Shown here: piece after piece, positions 8,684 to 19,358 of the stretch
How the letters are laid out: the number at the start of each line of letters is the position of its first letter
Position numbering within the stretch: position 1 is the stretch's first letter
NCBI RefSeq assembly: GCF_020097155.1
Contig: NZ_CP083691.1
Coordinates: 62,001-126,000 of the forward strand
Length of the DNA: 64,000 nt
Reading direction: 5' to 3'
Source: Micrococcus porci
Lineage (GTDB): Bacteria > Actinomycetota > Actinomycetes > Actinomycetales > Micrococcaceae
Notes under the pieces: generated by a model
What the model saw: the letters and a program-made list of their open reading frames with translations, nothing else
What the model was told of the DNA's origin: nothing
The model's database searches: none
Translations under genes and position numbers: made by a program

Positions 8684-8689
8684 AGGGTA
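8684..8689 (-). promoter_or_regulatory. -10 box TACCCT for a leaderless start at 8677
   Basis: TACCCT, six bases (GGGCGC in coding orientation), ATG. It lies back to back with the TAGAAC box of the divergent gene at 8772. Confidence 0.5.
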
Positions 8690-8771
8690 GGGCAGGTCCC
8701 GGGTGCGGCGCCCGGTCACCCGTCGGCGGACGGGCGTGCCCCGGGGCGCAATCTCCGGTAGAACAGAGGGC

Positions 8772-9311
8772 ATGAGCGTGCGCACCCCCGACCCGAACCC
8801 GGGCTGGCTGAACGAGGAGGACCTCTACGAGGCCCGCCGTCGGCTGCCCATGGTGTACGTGGAGGCCATCCCCGTGCGCGTGGACGCCCTGGGGTACGTC
8901 TCCGAGATCGGGCTGCTGTACGTGGCGGACGAGGAGGGGCAGTTCCAGCGGACGTTCGTCTCCGGGCGCGTGATGTACCGGGAGACGATCCGCGGCGCGC
9001 TCATGCGCCACCTGGAGAAGGACCTCGGCCCGCTGGCCTTCCCGCAGCTGCCGCCGAGCCTCGTGCCGTGCGCGGTGGCCGAGTACTTCCCGGCGCCGTC
9101 GGAGACGGGCCTGACCGACGACCGGCAGCACGCCGTGTCCCTGGTCTACGTGGTCCCGGTGTCGGGCGAGTGCAGCCCGCGCCAGGACGCGCTGGAGCTG
9201 ACGTGGCTGACCCCGCAGGAGGCTCTGGGCGAGGACGTCCAGGCGGAGTTCATCGGCGGTCGCGGGAACCTGGTGCGCCAGGCCCTGGCCCATGTCGGAT
9301 GGGGGCGCTGA
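8772..9311 (+). CDS. DUF4916 (NUDIX-like) protein
   Basis: A 179-residue protein beginning MSVRTPDPNPGWLNEEDLYE. The pattern GWL-EE-L--AR--LP--YVEA-PVRVD, followed by SGRVMYRETIRGALMRHLEKDLGP and DDRQHAVSLVYVVPV, is what I recall for the DUF4916 family, which is annotated as NUDIX-hydrolase-like. No canonical NUDIX box (GX5EX7REUXEEXGU) is visible, so enzymatic activity is doubtful. The ATG is seven bases after TAGAAC, a weaker version of the leaderless pattern. The next gene starts inside its last codons. Confidence 0.72.
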   Translation: MSVRTPDPNPGWLNEEDLYEARRRLPMVYVEAIPVRVDALGYVSEIGLLYVADEEGQFQRTFVSGRVMYRETIRGALMRHLEKDLGPLAFPQLPPSLVPCAVAEYFPAPSETGLTDDRQHAVSLVYVVPVSGECSPRQDALELTWLTPQEALGEDVQAEFIGGRGNLVRQALAHVGWGR

Positions 9312-10209
9312 GGTGGCACCGATCGCGGGCGGGTACCTCCGCCACCTGAAGGCCCAGGACGTGCGTCCGGGCGACTCCTTCCTCACCCGCCGCGGCGAGC
9401 CTGCGCCGGCGGTGGCGTCCACGCGCGTCGTGCGTGACGACTTCGGCACCCCCGCCCTGGTGATCGCCACCCTGGTGGGCGGGCGCGAGGTGAAGATCGC
9501 GCACGGCTCCGTGATCCGGGTGCGCACGGACCGCCCGGAGGAGGTCAAGGCCGCCGCGGACACCGCGTTCTCCCCGGTGGACGCCGGCTCGCCGGAGTCG
9601 CGGATCGTCGCCGTGGGGCAGCGCCACCTCGACGACGCCGAGCTCACCGCCACCGCGGCGCGCCTGTCCCACGGGCTGAACCTGCGCTCGGGCGCGCAGC
9701 TGGAGGACGTGTTCGGCATGGCCGAGCGCATGTACCTGCTGCACGAGGACGTGGAGGGCACGCTCACCACCCTGGGCCTGCTCACCAACCTGCCCTGGGA
9801 CGGGGCCGTGGGCCGCTGGAAGTCGATCCAGGCGGCGCTGGGCCTGGCGGCGCTGATCCTGCGCGAGGACGGGGACCACATCACGGCCGCCAACCTGGGC
9901 TCCCGCCTGAAGGAGGCAGACGAGGTCCCCTCGGAGCCCGGCCGCGCCGCCCGCGTGCTGGAGGTGCGCCAGCGCCAGCTGGACGAGCCGCAGCTCTACG
10001 ACCGGGAGATCTCCCGCGCCCTGCAGGCCCGCGACGCCGAGGCCGAGTTCCGCTGGCGCCGCGCCCGGTTCGCGCAGCTGCTGTACCTCCGCGGCCGCGG
10101 CGGTTCTCAGACCCTCACGGACCAGGACCTCGACTCGCGGATCCACCGCGAGCTGGGCACCTTGCGCCAGCTCGCGAAGCGGCTCGCCGCCCAGGCCGCC
10201 CGGGCCTGA
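9292..10209 (+). CDS. hypothetical protein, 305 aa
   Basis: Not recognised. The first ~85 residues read like a small beta-barrel (LTRRGEPAPAVASTRVVRDD, VGGREVKIAHGSVIRVR). The rest is mostly alpha-helical with many Arg/Ala/Glu, including EVRQRQLDEPQLYDREISRA. No signal peptide, membrane segment or catalytic motif is visible. ATG 9292 overlaps the preceding gene by 20 bases; GTG 9313, just past that gene's stop, is an alternative start with a slightly better upstream purine run. Either way it is likely co-transcribed with the DUF4916 gene. Confidence 0.6.
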   Translation: MSDGGAEVAPIAGGYLRHLKAQDVRPGDSFLTRRGEPAPAVASTRVVRDDFGTPALVIATLVGGREVKIAHGSVIRVRTDRPEEVKAAADTAFSPVDAGSPESRIVAVGQRHLDDAELTATAARLSHGLNLRSGAQLEDVFGMAERMYLLHEDVEGTLTTLGLLTNLPWDGAVGRWKSIQAALGLAALILREDGDHITAANLGSRLKEADEVPSEPGRAARVLEVRQRQLDEPQLYDREISRALQARDAEAEFRWRRARFAQLLYLRGRGGSQTLTDQDLDSRIHRELGTLRQLAKRLAAQAARA

Positions 10210-10225
10210 CCCCCCCTCGCTTTCG

Positions 10226-10324
10226 TTCGCGAAACGGACGGCGCGTCGCCCGCTGCCGTGCGCGAAAGGGACGGCGCGTCGCCCGCTGCCGTGCGCGAAA
10301 GGGACGGCGCTCCGCCGTCGCCCC
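10226..10324. repeat. three tandem 33-bp intergenic repeats
   Basis: Units at 10226-10258, 10259-10291 and 10292-10324 share the core CGCGAAAGGGACGGCG. Units 1 and 2 match for nearly all 33 bases; unit 3 diverges at its end. The first unit sits behind TTTCG-TTCG-CGAAA, a potential UUCG-loop hairpin. They lie between convergent genes, just after a stop codon. Confidence 0.75.
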
Positions 10325-10336
10325 CTCAGCTGACCG

Positions 10337-11575
10337 TCAGCCGCGTCCGCCGACCGGCCGCTGGATCTGCTCCGGACGCACGATCGGGATCTCCCGGGTC
10401 GGGTCCGGGGAGCGCCGGACCCACTTGCGCCACGCCCACGGGTAGAGGACGCACACGATGCCGACGACGGCCCCGATCACGGTCTCCACGGCGCGATCCT
10501 GGAGGTTGCGGAACGCGCCGGCCTCTGCGAGGGACCCGGCCCCACCCACGGTGACGGCCACGAGCATGGTGGACAGCAGCGCCAGCGGCGTCACCACCGT
10601 CTGGGCGATCACGTACTGCCGGGCGATGTACACCTCGGCCAGGACCTGCAGCACGGCGATGACCAGCACGATCCCCACCGCCGGCGGGTCCAGGAGCACG
10701 ATCAGGGCGGTGAGCCCCAGGCCGAGGACCGTTCCGAGGACGCGCTGCAGGCCCCGGTTCACGCGGTAGCGCGTGGAGTGGCCGGCCAGCGGCACGACGG
10801 CCGCCACCATGGCCCAGTAGTTGTGGCGGACGCCCTGCGGGGCCGCCACGAGGGTCGCCACGGAGCCCGCAACCCCGGCTGCAATCACGTACCACATGGC
10901 CTCGAGCAGGATGAGGCGCCGCCGCCCCCGGTCCGGGCGGTCCGACGGCGGCCAGGTCAGCGGGGTGCGGTGGCTCGGCAGCACGCGGGAGGACAGTCCC
11001 ACCGCGATGGCCCACACGACGACGGCCACCGCCATCAGCATCCCCTCCACGACCGGGGGCTTGACGGGCACGGACGCGGCCGCGGCGAAGGCGAAGATGT
11101 GGAACAGGGAGCCGGCCGGGCGCAGGTTCCACCAGCCGGTGGCCACGGTGGCCGCGCCCGCGATCACGGTGGTCCACAGGACCAGGCCCCAGGGGTCGTG
11201 GGCCTCGGAGATCCCGAACCGCCCGGCCACGGTGGCGGCGGTCAGGACGCCGAGCATGAGCAGCCCGGCGCGCAGCTGGGTGCGCAGCCGCACCCCGTGG
11301 GGCTCGTTGCGGCCGTAGATCCCGGTGAAGGCCGCGAACGTGGCGTAGCTGGCCAGGTCCATGCGGTCCAGGGCGAGGAGGAGCAGCAGCGGCACCAGGA
11401 TGGTCACGCCGACGCGCAGGCCGACCTCGTGCCCCCTGTCCGGCGGGCCGATCGTGAACATCGCGGGGAACGGGTTCACGTCGGCGAGGCGCACGGGGCG
11501 GGGGTCCTTTCGGCGGGGGCGGCGGGCACGGATCCGGCCCATCGTCAGGGGAATGCCCGGGGCCTGCGTCGTCAT
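10337..11575 (-). CDS. FUSC-family membrane protein (fusaric acid resistance/aromatic exporter-like)
   Basis: A 412-residue integral membrane protein. It has two blocks of hydrophobic helices (about 50-180 and 235-385) separated by a basic soluble loop, the layout of FUSC/YccS-like proteins. Helices include ILVPLLLLLALDRMDLASYA and GIVLVIAVLQVLAEVYIA, and the conserved RYRVNRGLQRVLGTVLG segment matches the family's R--R--GT--G motif. Family members are linked to export of aromatic acids; the substrate here is unknown. ATG 11575 is preceded by GGACGGG. Divergent from the amidotransferase gene with a 69-base shared control region. Confidence 0.75.
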   Translation of the reverse strand: MTTQAPGIPLTMGRIRARRPRRKDPRPVRLADVNPFPAMFTIGPPDRGHEVGLRVGVTILVPLLLLLALDRMDLASYATFAAFTGIYGRNEPHGVRLRTQLRAGLLMLGVLTAATVAGRFGISEAHDPWGLVLWTTVIAGAATVATGWWNLRPAGSLFHIFAFAAAASVPVKPPVVEGMLMAVAVVVWAIAVGLSSRVLPSHRTPLTWPPSDRPDRGRRRLILLEAMWYVIAAGVAGSVATLVAAPQGVRHNYWAMVAAVVPLAGHSTRYRVNRGLQRVLGTVLGLGLTALIVLLDPPAVGIVLVIAVLQVLAEVYIARQYVIAQTVVTPLALLSTMLVAVTVGGAGSLAEAGAFRNLQDRAVETVIGAVVGIVCVLYPWAWRKWVRRSPDPTREIPIVRPEQIQRPVGGRG

Positions 11576-11611
11576 CCCGTCCGGAGGGTGAGATCCGGCG
11601 CAACGTGGGGT

Positions 11612-11632
11612 GACCGGGGTCTCACCCCGGTC
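11612..11632. promoter_or_regulatory. perfect 9-bp-arm palindrome between divergent genes
   Basis: Arms GACCGGGGT (11612-11620) and ACCCCGGTC (11624-11632) with a CTC centre. It ends one base before the TAGCCT -10 box of the amidotransferase gene, so a protein bound here would cover the -35 zone. No regulator gene adjoins. Confidence 0.5.
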
Positions 11633-11638
11633 TAGCCT
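11633..11638 (+). promoter_or_regulatory. -10 box TAGCCT for a leaderless start at 11645
   Basis: TAGCCT, six bases, ATG; no Shine-Dalgarno-like sequence before the start. Confidence 0.5.
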
Positions 11639-11644
11639 GGGCCG

Positions 11645-13940
<2,296 letters not shown>

Positions 13941-13968
13941 CGGCGACGCCGCCCTGCGCCGAGGCGCA

Positions 13969-15582
13969 TCAGCTCCGGCGCAGCTCGTTCTTGCGGATCT
14001 TGCCGGTGGCGGTGCGCGGCATCTCCTCCACGACCTCGAACCGGTCCGGGACCTTGAACCCGGCCAGATGCTCGCGGCAGTGGGCCCTGAGCGCCTCCAC
14101 GTCGAGCGGGCCGGAGGCCGGGTCGAGCACGAGGTAGGCGACGGGGCGTTCACCCCAGCGCTCGTCCGAGACGCCGACGACGGCCACGTCCGTCACCGCC
14201 GGGTGCGCGTGCAGCACGCCCTCGACCTCGATCGAGGAGATGTTCTCCCCGCCGGAGATGATGATGTCCTTGGCGCGGTCGCGCAGCTGGATGTAGCCGT
14301 CCGGGTGCATGACGCCGAGGTCCCCGGAGTGGAACCAGCCGCCGCGGAACGCCTCGGCGGTGGCCTCGGGGTTCTTGTAGTACCCGAGCATGACGCCCTC
14401 GCCCCGCATGACGACCTCGCCCATGGTCCGCCCGTCCGCGGGCACCGGGTTCATGTCCATGTCCACCACGGCCACCTGGCCCACCATCGGCATGGCCACG
14501 CCCTGGCGCGCCATCACCTGGGCGCGCGCGGCGCGGTCCAGCTCGGCCCAGCCGGGCTGCGGCTCGCAGATCGTGAACGGGCCGTGCGTCTCGGTCAGCC
14601 CGTAGACGTGCACGGGGGTGATGTTCAGCCCCTCGAGCGCGGCGATCACCGACGGCGGCGGCGCGGCCCCGGCGGCGGCCATGCGGATCTCGCGGTCCAC
14701 GGGGTGGGCCCGCTCGGACTCGATGATCATCGCGGCCACGATCGGCGCGCCGCACAGGTGGGTGACGCCCTCGTCGTCGAGAGCGTCCCAGATGGGGTCC
14801 ATGCGGACGGCGCGCAGGCACACGTGGGTGCCGGCGGCGGCGGTGACGGCCCAGGGACGGGTCCAGCCGTTGCAGTGGAACATCGGCAGGGTCCACAGGT
14901 AGCGGGTGGCGCCGTCGTAGCCCTGGGTGATCACGTTCGCCACCGCCGTCTGGTGCGCGCTCCGGTGGGTGTAGCGCACGCCCTTGGGGCGGCCGGTGGT
15001 GCCGGAGGTGTAGTTCAGGGTGATCGGAGCGGTCTCGTCCGCCACGGCCCAGGGCAGGTCCTCGCCCTCGGCGCCCTCCGCGAGGAGCGCGTCATAGGTG
15101 AGCAGGCCGGCGTCGGGGGCGGCGTGGCCCGCGGCGGCGTCCACGACCTCGGCGACGGCGGCGCCCGTGCCGATCTGCTCGACGACGCCGCGCACCTCCG
15201 CGGCGACGTCCCCGTCGGCGAGGACCACGCGGGCCTCGGCGTGCTCGAGGATGTACTCCAGCTCGCGCGGGGTCAGGCGGGGGTTGAGCGCGGTGAGGAC
15301 GCCGCCGGCCAGGGGCACGGCGTAGTGGGCGGCGAGCATGGCGGGCACGTTGGGGAGGATGGCCGCCACGGTCTGCCCGGGCTCGATGCGCGCCGTGAGC
15401 GCCCGCGCCAGGGACTGCACGTGCGCGGCCAACTCGGCGTAGCTCCAGCGCATGTCCCCGTAGACCACGGCCTCGCGGTCCCCGAAGACGGCGGCGGCGC
15501 GGCCGAGGAAGGCCAGCGGCGTGAGGGGCTCGGTGCGGGCGACGGCGAGCTCGGGGGCGAGGGTGTCCTGCGTCACGTCCAT
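13969..15582 (-). CDS. acyl-CoA synthetase (fatty-acid-CoA ligase, AMP-forming)
   Basis: A 537-residue ANL-superfamily ligase that activates a carboxylic acid as acyl-AMP and transfers it to CoA. The P-loop YTSGTTGRPKGV, the YGLTETHGP A5 motif, SGDLGVMHPDG and the catalytic C-terminal Lys in TATGKIRKNEL are all present. FHCNGWTRPW is typical of medium/long-chain fatty-acid or aromatic ligases. I start at ATG 15582, with CAGGAT six bases upstream, rather than 15600. A strong hairpin separates it from the acyl-CoA dehydrogenase gene upstream. Confidence 0.85.
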   Translation of the reverse strand: MDVTQDTLAPELAVARTEPLTPLAFLGRAAAVFGDREAVVYGDMRWSYAELAAHVQSLARALTARIEPGQTVAAILPNVPAMLAAHYAVPLAGGVLTALNPRLTPRELEYILEHAEARVVLADGDVAAEVRGVVEQIGTGAAVAEVVDAAAGHAAPDAGLLTYDALLAEGAEGEDLPWAVADETAPITLNYTSGTTGRPKGVRYTHRSAHQTAVANVITQGYDGATRYLWTLPMFHCNGWTRPWAVTAAAGTHVCLRAVRMDPIWDALDDEGVTHLCGAPIVAAMIIESERAHPVDREIRMAAAGAAPPPSVIAALEGLNITPVHVYGLTETHGPFTICEPQPGWAELDRAARAQVMARQGVAMPMVGQVAVVDMDMNPVPADGRTMGEVVMRGEGVMLGYYKNPEATAEAFRGGWFHSGDLGVMHPDGYIQLRDRAKDIIISGGENISSIEVEGVLHAHPAVTDVAVVGVSDERWGERPVAYLVLDPASGPLDVEALRAHCREHLAGFKVPDRFEVVEEMPRTATGKIRKNELRRS

Positions 15583-15588
15583 GCCCCG

Positions 15589-15594
15589 ATCCTG
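15589..15594 (-). promoter_or_regulatory. -10 box CAGGAT for a leaderless start at 15582
   Basis: CAGGAT, six bases, ATG. The purines AGGA could also act as a weak ribosome-binding site, so leaderless initiation is less certain here. Confidence 0.35.
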
Positions 15595-15643
15595 CCTCAT
15601 CGGACGTCCGAAGGTCCATCACCCAGGCACATGGGACCAGGGG

Positions 15644-15689
15644 CGACGACGGCGCCCCCTCGCCGCACGGGGAGGGGGCGCCGTCGTCG
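15644..15689 (-). terminator. hairpin terminator after the acyl-CoA dehydrogenase gene
   Basis: Perfect 18-bp stem: arms 15644-15661 and 15672-15689, 10-base loop, no T-run. It lies 30 bases past the stop of the minus-strand acyl-CoA dehydrogenase gene. Confidence 0.7.
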
Positions 15690-15718
15690 TGGGGCCGGGC
15701 GATCCCGGGCCGGCGGGC

Positions 15719-16933
15719 TCAGGCGAAGGCGCCGACGCCGGTGATGTCGCGGCCCACGATCAGGGCCTGGACGGTCTCGGTGCCCTCGTAGGTGTGGATG
15801 GCCTCGATGTCCGCGAAGTGCTTGCCGACCTCGTTCTCCAGCAGGATGCCGTTGCCGCCGAGCAGGTCGCGGGCGTTCGCGGCGATCGAGCGGGCGGTGC
15901 GGGTGGCGGAGTACTTGGCCAGGGACGCCTGCGGGCCGGTAAGCTTGCCGGCGTCCTCGAGGCGCGCGGCGCGCAGCACCAGCAGCTGCACCTGGGTCAG
16001 CTCGGAGAGCATGCGGGCCAGACGCTCCTGGACGATCTGGGACTCCGCCAGGGGGCGGCCGAACTGCACGCGCTGCTTCGCGTACTGCACGGCGGCCTCG
16101 TAGCAGCCCAGGGCATGGCCCACGGCGGCCCAGGCGACGCCCAGGCGGGTGGCGAACAGCACGGCGGCGGTGTTCTTGAAGGACTGGGCGCCCGGCATGA
16201 CGTCCTCGTCGGGGACGAACACGTCGTCGTAGGTGATGTGGGCCTGATGGATGGCGCGGAGCGACATCTTCCCGCGGATCACCTCAGCCGAGTAGCCCTC
16301 GGCGTCCTGCTGGACGATGAACCCCTTGACCTGGCCGTCCTCCGCGGAGCGGGCCCAGGTGACCGTGATGCCGCCGGCGGCGCCGTTGCCGATCCACTTC
16401 TTGTGGCCGCTGATGCGCCACCCGCCCTCGACCTTCGTGGCAGTGGTCTGGAGGGAGACGGAGTCGGAGCCGTGCGTCGGCTCGGTCAGGGCGAACGCGC
16501 CGAAGAGCTCGCCGCGGTCCATCGCGGGCAGGTACTTCGCCTTCTGCTCGTCGGAGCCGCACATCTCGATGGAGCGCATGGCCAGGCCGCCCTGCACGCC
16601 CACGACGGTGGCGAGCGAGCCGTCGATCCGGGAGGTCTCCATGGCCGCCAGGCCGCAGGCCAGGCGGGACTGGGCCGGCTTGCCCTCCACCGCGACGCCG
16701 TCGCGCAGCAGGTCCGCCTCGGCCAGGCCGGCGATGAGCTCCGTGGGGTACTCGCCGGTGTCCCAGGCCTCCTGGAGGCGCTTCTGCACCTCGGGGGTGA
16801 GGAACGCGCGGGCGGCGCGGGCGAGGGCGAGATCCTCGTCGGGCAGCTCGGCGAAGACGGCGTAGGCGTCGGTGTCGAGGGGGCCGGTGATCGTCGAGTA
16901 GTCGGGCTCTGCGGTGGGCAGGGTCTCGGTCAT
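15719..16933 (-). CDS. acyl-CoA dehydrogenase
   Basis: A 404-residue FAD-dependent dehydrogenase that forms enoyl-CoA and passes electrons to ETF. Family motifs are FALTEPTHGSDS (FAD binding), WISGHKKWIGN-type, the RVQFGRPLAESQIVQERLA helix and the C-terminal IHTYEGTETVQALIVGR that contains the usual catalytic Glu. The overall pattern is close to glutaryl/short-chain-type members, so chain length is uncertain. ATG 16933 has GGAGG seven bases ahead and removes a 30-residue non-homologous extension. A sigma70-like promoter lies at 16994-17023, and a divergent TetR gene is a natural regulator. Confidence 0.85.
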   Translation of the reverse strand: MTETLPTAEPDYSTITGPLDTDAYAVFAELPDEDLALARAARAFLTPEVQKRLQEAWDTGEYPTELIAGLAEADLLRDGVAVEGKPAQSRLACGLAAMETSRIDGSLATVVGVQGGLAMRSIEMCGSDEQKAKYLPAMDRGELFGAFALTEPTHGSDSVSLQTTATKVEGGWRISGHKKWIGNGAAGGITVTWARSAEDGQVKGFIVQQDAEGYSAEVIRGKMSLRAIHQAHITYDDVFVPDEDVMPGAQSFKNTAAVLFATRLGVAWAAVGHALGCYEAAVQYAKQRVQFGRPLAESQIVQERLARMLSELTQVQLLVLRAARLEDAGKLTGPQASLAKYSATRTARSIAANARDLLGGNGILLENEVGKHFADIEAIHTYEGTETVQALIVGRDITGVGAFA

Positions 16934-16993
16934 GGTGTGCCTCCGGGGGCGGTGCGGCGGGACGGGCGCCCGCGCGGGGTGACTGTGTGGCCC

Positions 16994-17023
16994 ACGATAC
17001 ATATCCCTGACACTCCGTCTCAA
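16994..17023 (-). promoter_or_regulatory. sigma70-type promoter of the acyl-CoA dehydrogenase gene
   Basis: On the minus strand TTGAGA (17018-17023), 18 bases, TATCGT (16994-16999). A GAGTGTC half-site lies in the spacer, the same heptamer that forms the dyad at 36670-36689. Confidence 0.5.
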
Positions 17024-17073
17024 ACATCTGGACGGCGTATCCCACCCCGCTCCGGCGTGGCACCATGAACCCC

Positions 17074-17688
17074 ATGACCGCCGTGCCGGAGGACACCCTC
17101 ACCGCCCTGATCCACCTCCTGGACCGCCAGGGGTACGACGACGTCACCGTGGACCAGCTGGCCCGGGAGGCCGGGATGAGCCGGGCGAGCTTCTTCCGCC
17201 ACGTGGGCGGCAAGGAGGAGGTGGTCTTCGCGGACCACGAGCAGCTCCTGCCCCGCCTCGAGGACCTGCTGCACAGCACGTCCCTGCCCCTGCCGACCGC
17301 CCTGCGCGAGGCCGGCCTCCAGGTGTTCCGCCACCACGTCCAGCACCCGGAGCGGGCCCGCGCCCGGGCACGGCTGCTGCGCGGCTCCCGGGCCCTCCGG
17401 ACACGGGAGCTGCTGGCCTCCCACCGCTACGAGCAGCTCTTCTCGCGCTGGCTCGCCGAGCGCCTGCCGGACACCCCGACACGCGGCAGCGTCGCCGTCG
17501 GGCTGGCGGCGGCCGTGGTGGCCGTGCACAACGCGGCCCTGCGCGGCTGGCTGCATGCGGAGGCACCGGACCCGACCGCGGCGGAGGCCGCCCTGGGCGC
17601 CCAGCTCGACGAGGTGATCCTCCGCCTCACCCGCGAGCCGGGCGAGGCGGAGGTCCGCCTGGCCGCCGTCCGGGCCCTGCTGGACTGA
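17074..17688 (+). CDS. TetR family transcriptional regulator
   Basis: A 204-residue TetR protein. The N-terminal helix-turn-helix is clear: YDDVTVDQLAREAGMSRASFF followed by RHVGGKEE (residues about 20-50). The C-terminal region (RHHVQHPERARARARLLRG on) is an all-helical ligand-binding domain with no predictable ligand. ATG 17074 follows CACCAT by seven bases; ATG 17065 inside that box is the alternative. Divergent from the acyl-CoA dehydrogenase gene with 140 bases between, so autoregulation plus control of that gene is the natural inference. Confidence 0.82.
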   Translation: MTAVPEDTLTALIHLLDRQGYDDVTVDQLAREAGMSRASFFRHVGGKEEVVFADHEQLLPRLEDLLHSTSLPLPTALREAGLQVFRHHVQHPERARARARLLRGSRALRTRELLASHRYEQLFSRWLAERLPDTPTRGSVAVGLAAAVVAVHNAALRGWLHAEAPDPTAAEAALGAQLDEVILRLTREPGEAEVRLAAVRALLD

Positions 17689-17723
17689 CGTCCGCCACGG
17701 CCCTGGACCGCAGCGGACCGGCC

Positions 17724-18359
17724 TCAGCGGCCGGCGACCTGCGCGTTCTCCGCGCCGAACGCCGGCGGGTAGCGGAACTCGCCGGACGGGATCTCGGCGC
17801 CCTCCTGCAGGGCGATGACCTGCAGGGCCTCGGGCTGCGTGGCGAACGCGGCGGTCACCCCGTGCTCGGCGGCGGGGCGGAAGCCGAACTTGGCGTAGTA
17901 CTCGGGCCAGCCGTAGACGACCACGGCCTGCTCGCCGTCCTTCTGCGCCTTCTCCAGGAGCGCGTTGACGAGCGCCGTGCCCGCCCCCTCGCCCTGGTGC
18001 TCGGGGAGCACGCCGTGGGGGGCGAGGGCGAGGACCTCGGCGTCGTCGATGTGGGCACGCACCAGGGTGCCGTAGCCCATGGGGTCGGAGTAGAGGTCCG
18101 TGCCGGGGATGGAGGCGGTCATCGCCATCAGGGAGTACTGGGGCAGCCAGCCCTCACCGGAGGCCACCAGCTCCTCCACGAGGTCCGCCTCGGCGGAGGA
18201 CTCGAACGTGAGCTCCGCGATCTGCCGGACGGCGCGGCGGTCGGCGGGGTCGTCGTGGTGGGCCAGGCGCGTGGACCAGCGGTGGCCCAGGTCCTGGCCC
18301 TCGGGCACGTGGGCGGCGCGGTAGGTCGGGGTGGCGGTGCTGCCCTTCTCGGTGCTCAT
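17724..18359 (-). CDS. GNAT family N-acetyltransferase (YhbS-like)
   Basis: A 211-residue acetyltransferase. APHGVLPEHQGEGAGTALVNAL is the acetyl-CoA motif A. VVYGWPEYYAKFGFRPA is the late strand and helix typical of YhbS-like members, whose substrates are unknown. ATG 18359 lies six bases after TAGCGT, so it is probably leaderless. Its 3' end faces the TetR gene with 35 bases between. Confidence 0.8.
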   Translation of the reverse strand: MSTEKGSTATPTYRAAHVPEGQDLGHRWSTRLAHHDDPADRRAVRQIAELTFESSAEADLVEELVASGEGWLPQYSLMAMTASIPGTDLYSDPMGYGTLVRAHIDDAEVLALAPHGVLPEHQGEGAGTALVNALLEKAQKDGEQAVVVYGWPEYYAKFGFRPAAEHGVTAAFATQPEALQVIALQEGAEIPSGEFRYPPAFGAENAQVAGR

Positions 18360-18365
18360 GGCCTC

Positions 18366-18371
18366 ACGCTA
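18366..18371 (-). promoter_or_regulatory. -10 box TAGCGT for a leaderless start at 18359
   Basis: TAGCGT, six bases (GAGGCC), ATG on the minus strand. Confidence 0.5.
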
Positions 18372-18426
18372 TGCCCGCATGTGATGCGGACAACAGGGGC
18401 GGCGGCCAGCGTGACCGACCATGACG

Positions 18427-18459
18427 AGGGCCCTCCCCGGGGGTGCCGGGGAGGGCCCT
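18427..18459 (-). terminator. hairpin terminator after the monooxygenase-like gene
   Basis: Perfect 14-bp stem, arms 18427-18440 and 18446-18459, five-base loop, no T-run. It ends 34 bases past the stop of the minus-strand gene at 18493. Confidence 0.65.
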
Positions 18460-18492
18460 GCCCGCGCGCGGCGGGGTCCCGACGCGCGGGCG

Positions 18493-18816
18493 TCAGTCGA
18501 TCTGGATCTCACCCATCGGCCCGAAGCCCTCGGCGCCGATCTGCTCGGAGATGATCTGCGGGGTGGACTGCAGCAGGGGGCGCATCGCGTCGATGCCCTC
18601 CTGGAAGTGCGGCGAGGCGACGTGGGCCTGCGCACCTTCGTCGGTGAAGCCCTCCAGCAGGAAGAACTCGTTGTCCCCGCCCTCGACCGGCTTGTACCAC
18701 TCGAAGAACATGTTGCCCGGCTCGGAGCGCACGTCCGCGATGTACTTCGCCACCGCGTCCATCCACTGGTCGGCGAGCTCGGGCTTCACGGTGAACTTGA
18801 GGTTGATCAGGATCAT
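18493..18816 (-). CDS. antibiotic biosynthesis monooxygenase (ABM)-domain protein
   Basis: A 107-residue single ABM/quinol-monooxygenase-like ferredoxin fold: MILINLKFTVKPELADQW, VRSEPGNMFFEWYKPVEG, FFLLEGFTDEGAQAHVAS and HFQEGIDAM follow the usual strand-helix-strand order of the family. Small dimeric proteins of this type act on quinones, hydroxylated aromatics or autoinducer-like compounds; the substrate is unknown. ATG 18816 follows CACCAT by six bases. It overlaps the start-proximal end of the DUF4126 gene by four bases. Confidence 0.75.
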   Translation of the reverse strand: MILINLKFTVKPELADQWMDAVAKYIADVRSEPGNMFFEWYKPVEGGDNEFFLLEGFTDEGAQAHVASPHFQEGIDAMRPLLQSTPQIISEQIGAEGFGPMGEIQID

Positions 18817-19358
18817 GACGCCATGGTGGCACGGCGGCCGCCGCGGCGTCCCGCCCTGAACCTCCGTGGCACGGCCCACAGCCCGACCAGCACGGCCAGC
18901 AGCACCACGAGCACCAGCACGGGCAGGAAGAGCGCGGCGGCGGTGAGCACCACGGCGGAGGCGTCCTCGGCGGTGGAGAGCAGCGGGGCGGCCGTGCCCA
19001 TGGTCACCGTGTTGGCGGCGGCCCGCGTGCCGGCCTTGGTCAGGTGCACGAGCAGCGCCATGGCGGCGCCGATGAGGGTGGGCACCCACACCTGGGAGTC
19101 CAGCAGGGTGTCCGGCCGCTGCACGGTGACCGTCTGGGCGCCCACGCCCGAGGCGAACGTGATGCCGCCCGCCGCCGGGCGCACCACGGTCTGGACGACG
19201 TCGTTCACCGCGTCCACGGCGGGGATCTTGTCCGCGACCACCTCCAGCACCAGGAGGATCCCGACCACCCACAGGGCGACGTCGGAGGACAGCCACGCCC
19301 AGGCCGGGGGCAGGTCCACGAGGGGGGTGAAGCGGTCCAGCAGGCCCAGGGCCAGCAT
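18813..19358 (-). CDS. DUF4126-like membrane protein, possibly 5'-damaged
   Basis: A 181-residue membrane protein with three to four hydrophobic stretches (WVVGILLVLEVVADKIPAVD, LIGAAMALLVHLTKAGTRAA, VLTAAALFLPVLVLVVLLAV), as in DUF4126 proteins. The family usually begins with a helix ending GLNAYIPLL. Here SAGLNAFIP is encoded directly before the ATG at 19358, but an in-frame TGA at 19401-19403 closes the frame and no normal start codon lies between. Either the protein starts late at 19358 or the 5' end has a frameshift. It overlaps the ABM gene by four bases. Confidence 0.6.
   Translation of the reverse strand: MLALGLLDRFTPLVDLPPAWAWLSSDVALWVVGILLVLEVVADKIPAVDAVNDVVQTVVRPAAGGITFASGVGAQTVTVQRPDTLLDSQVWVPTLIGAAMALLVHLTKAGTRAAANTVTMGTAAPLLSTAEDASAVVLTAAALFLPVLVLVVLLAVLVGLWAVPRRFRAGRRGGRRATMAS
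18823..18828 (-). promoter_or_regulatory. -10 box CACCAT for a leaderless start at 18816
   Basis: CACCAT, six bases, ATG on the minus strand; it lies inside the end of the upstream DUF4126 gene. Confidence 0.35.

Noticed and set aside
10226..10324. Possible CRISPR array
   Set aside because: Units are directly abutting with no unique spacers, and no cas genes are nearby.
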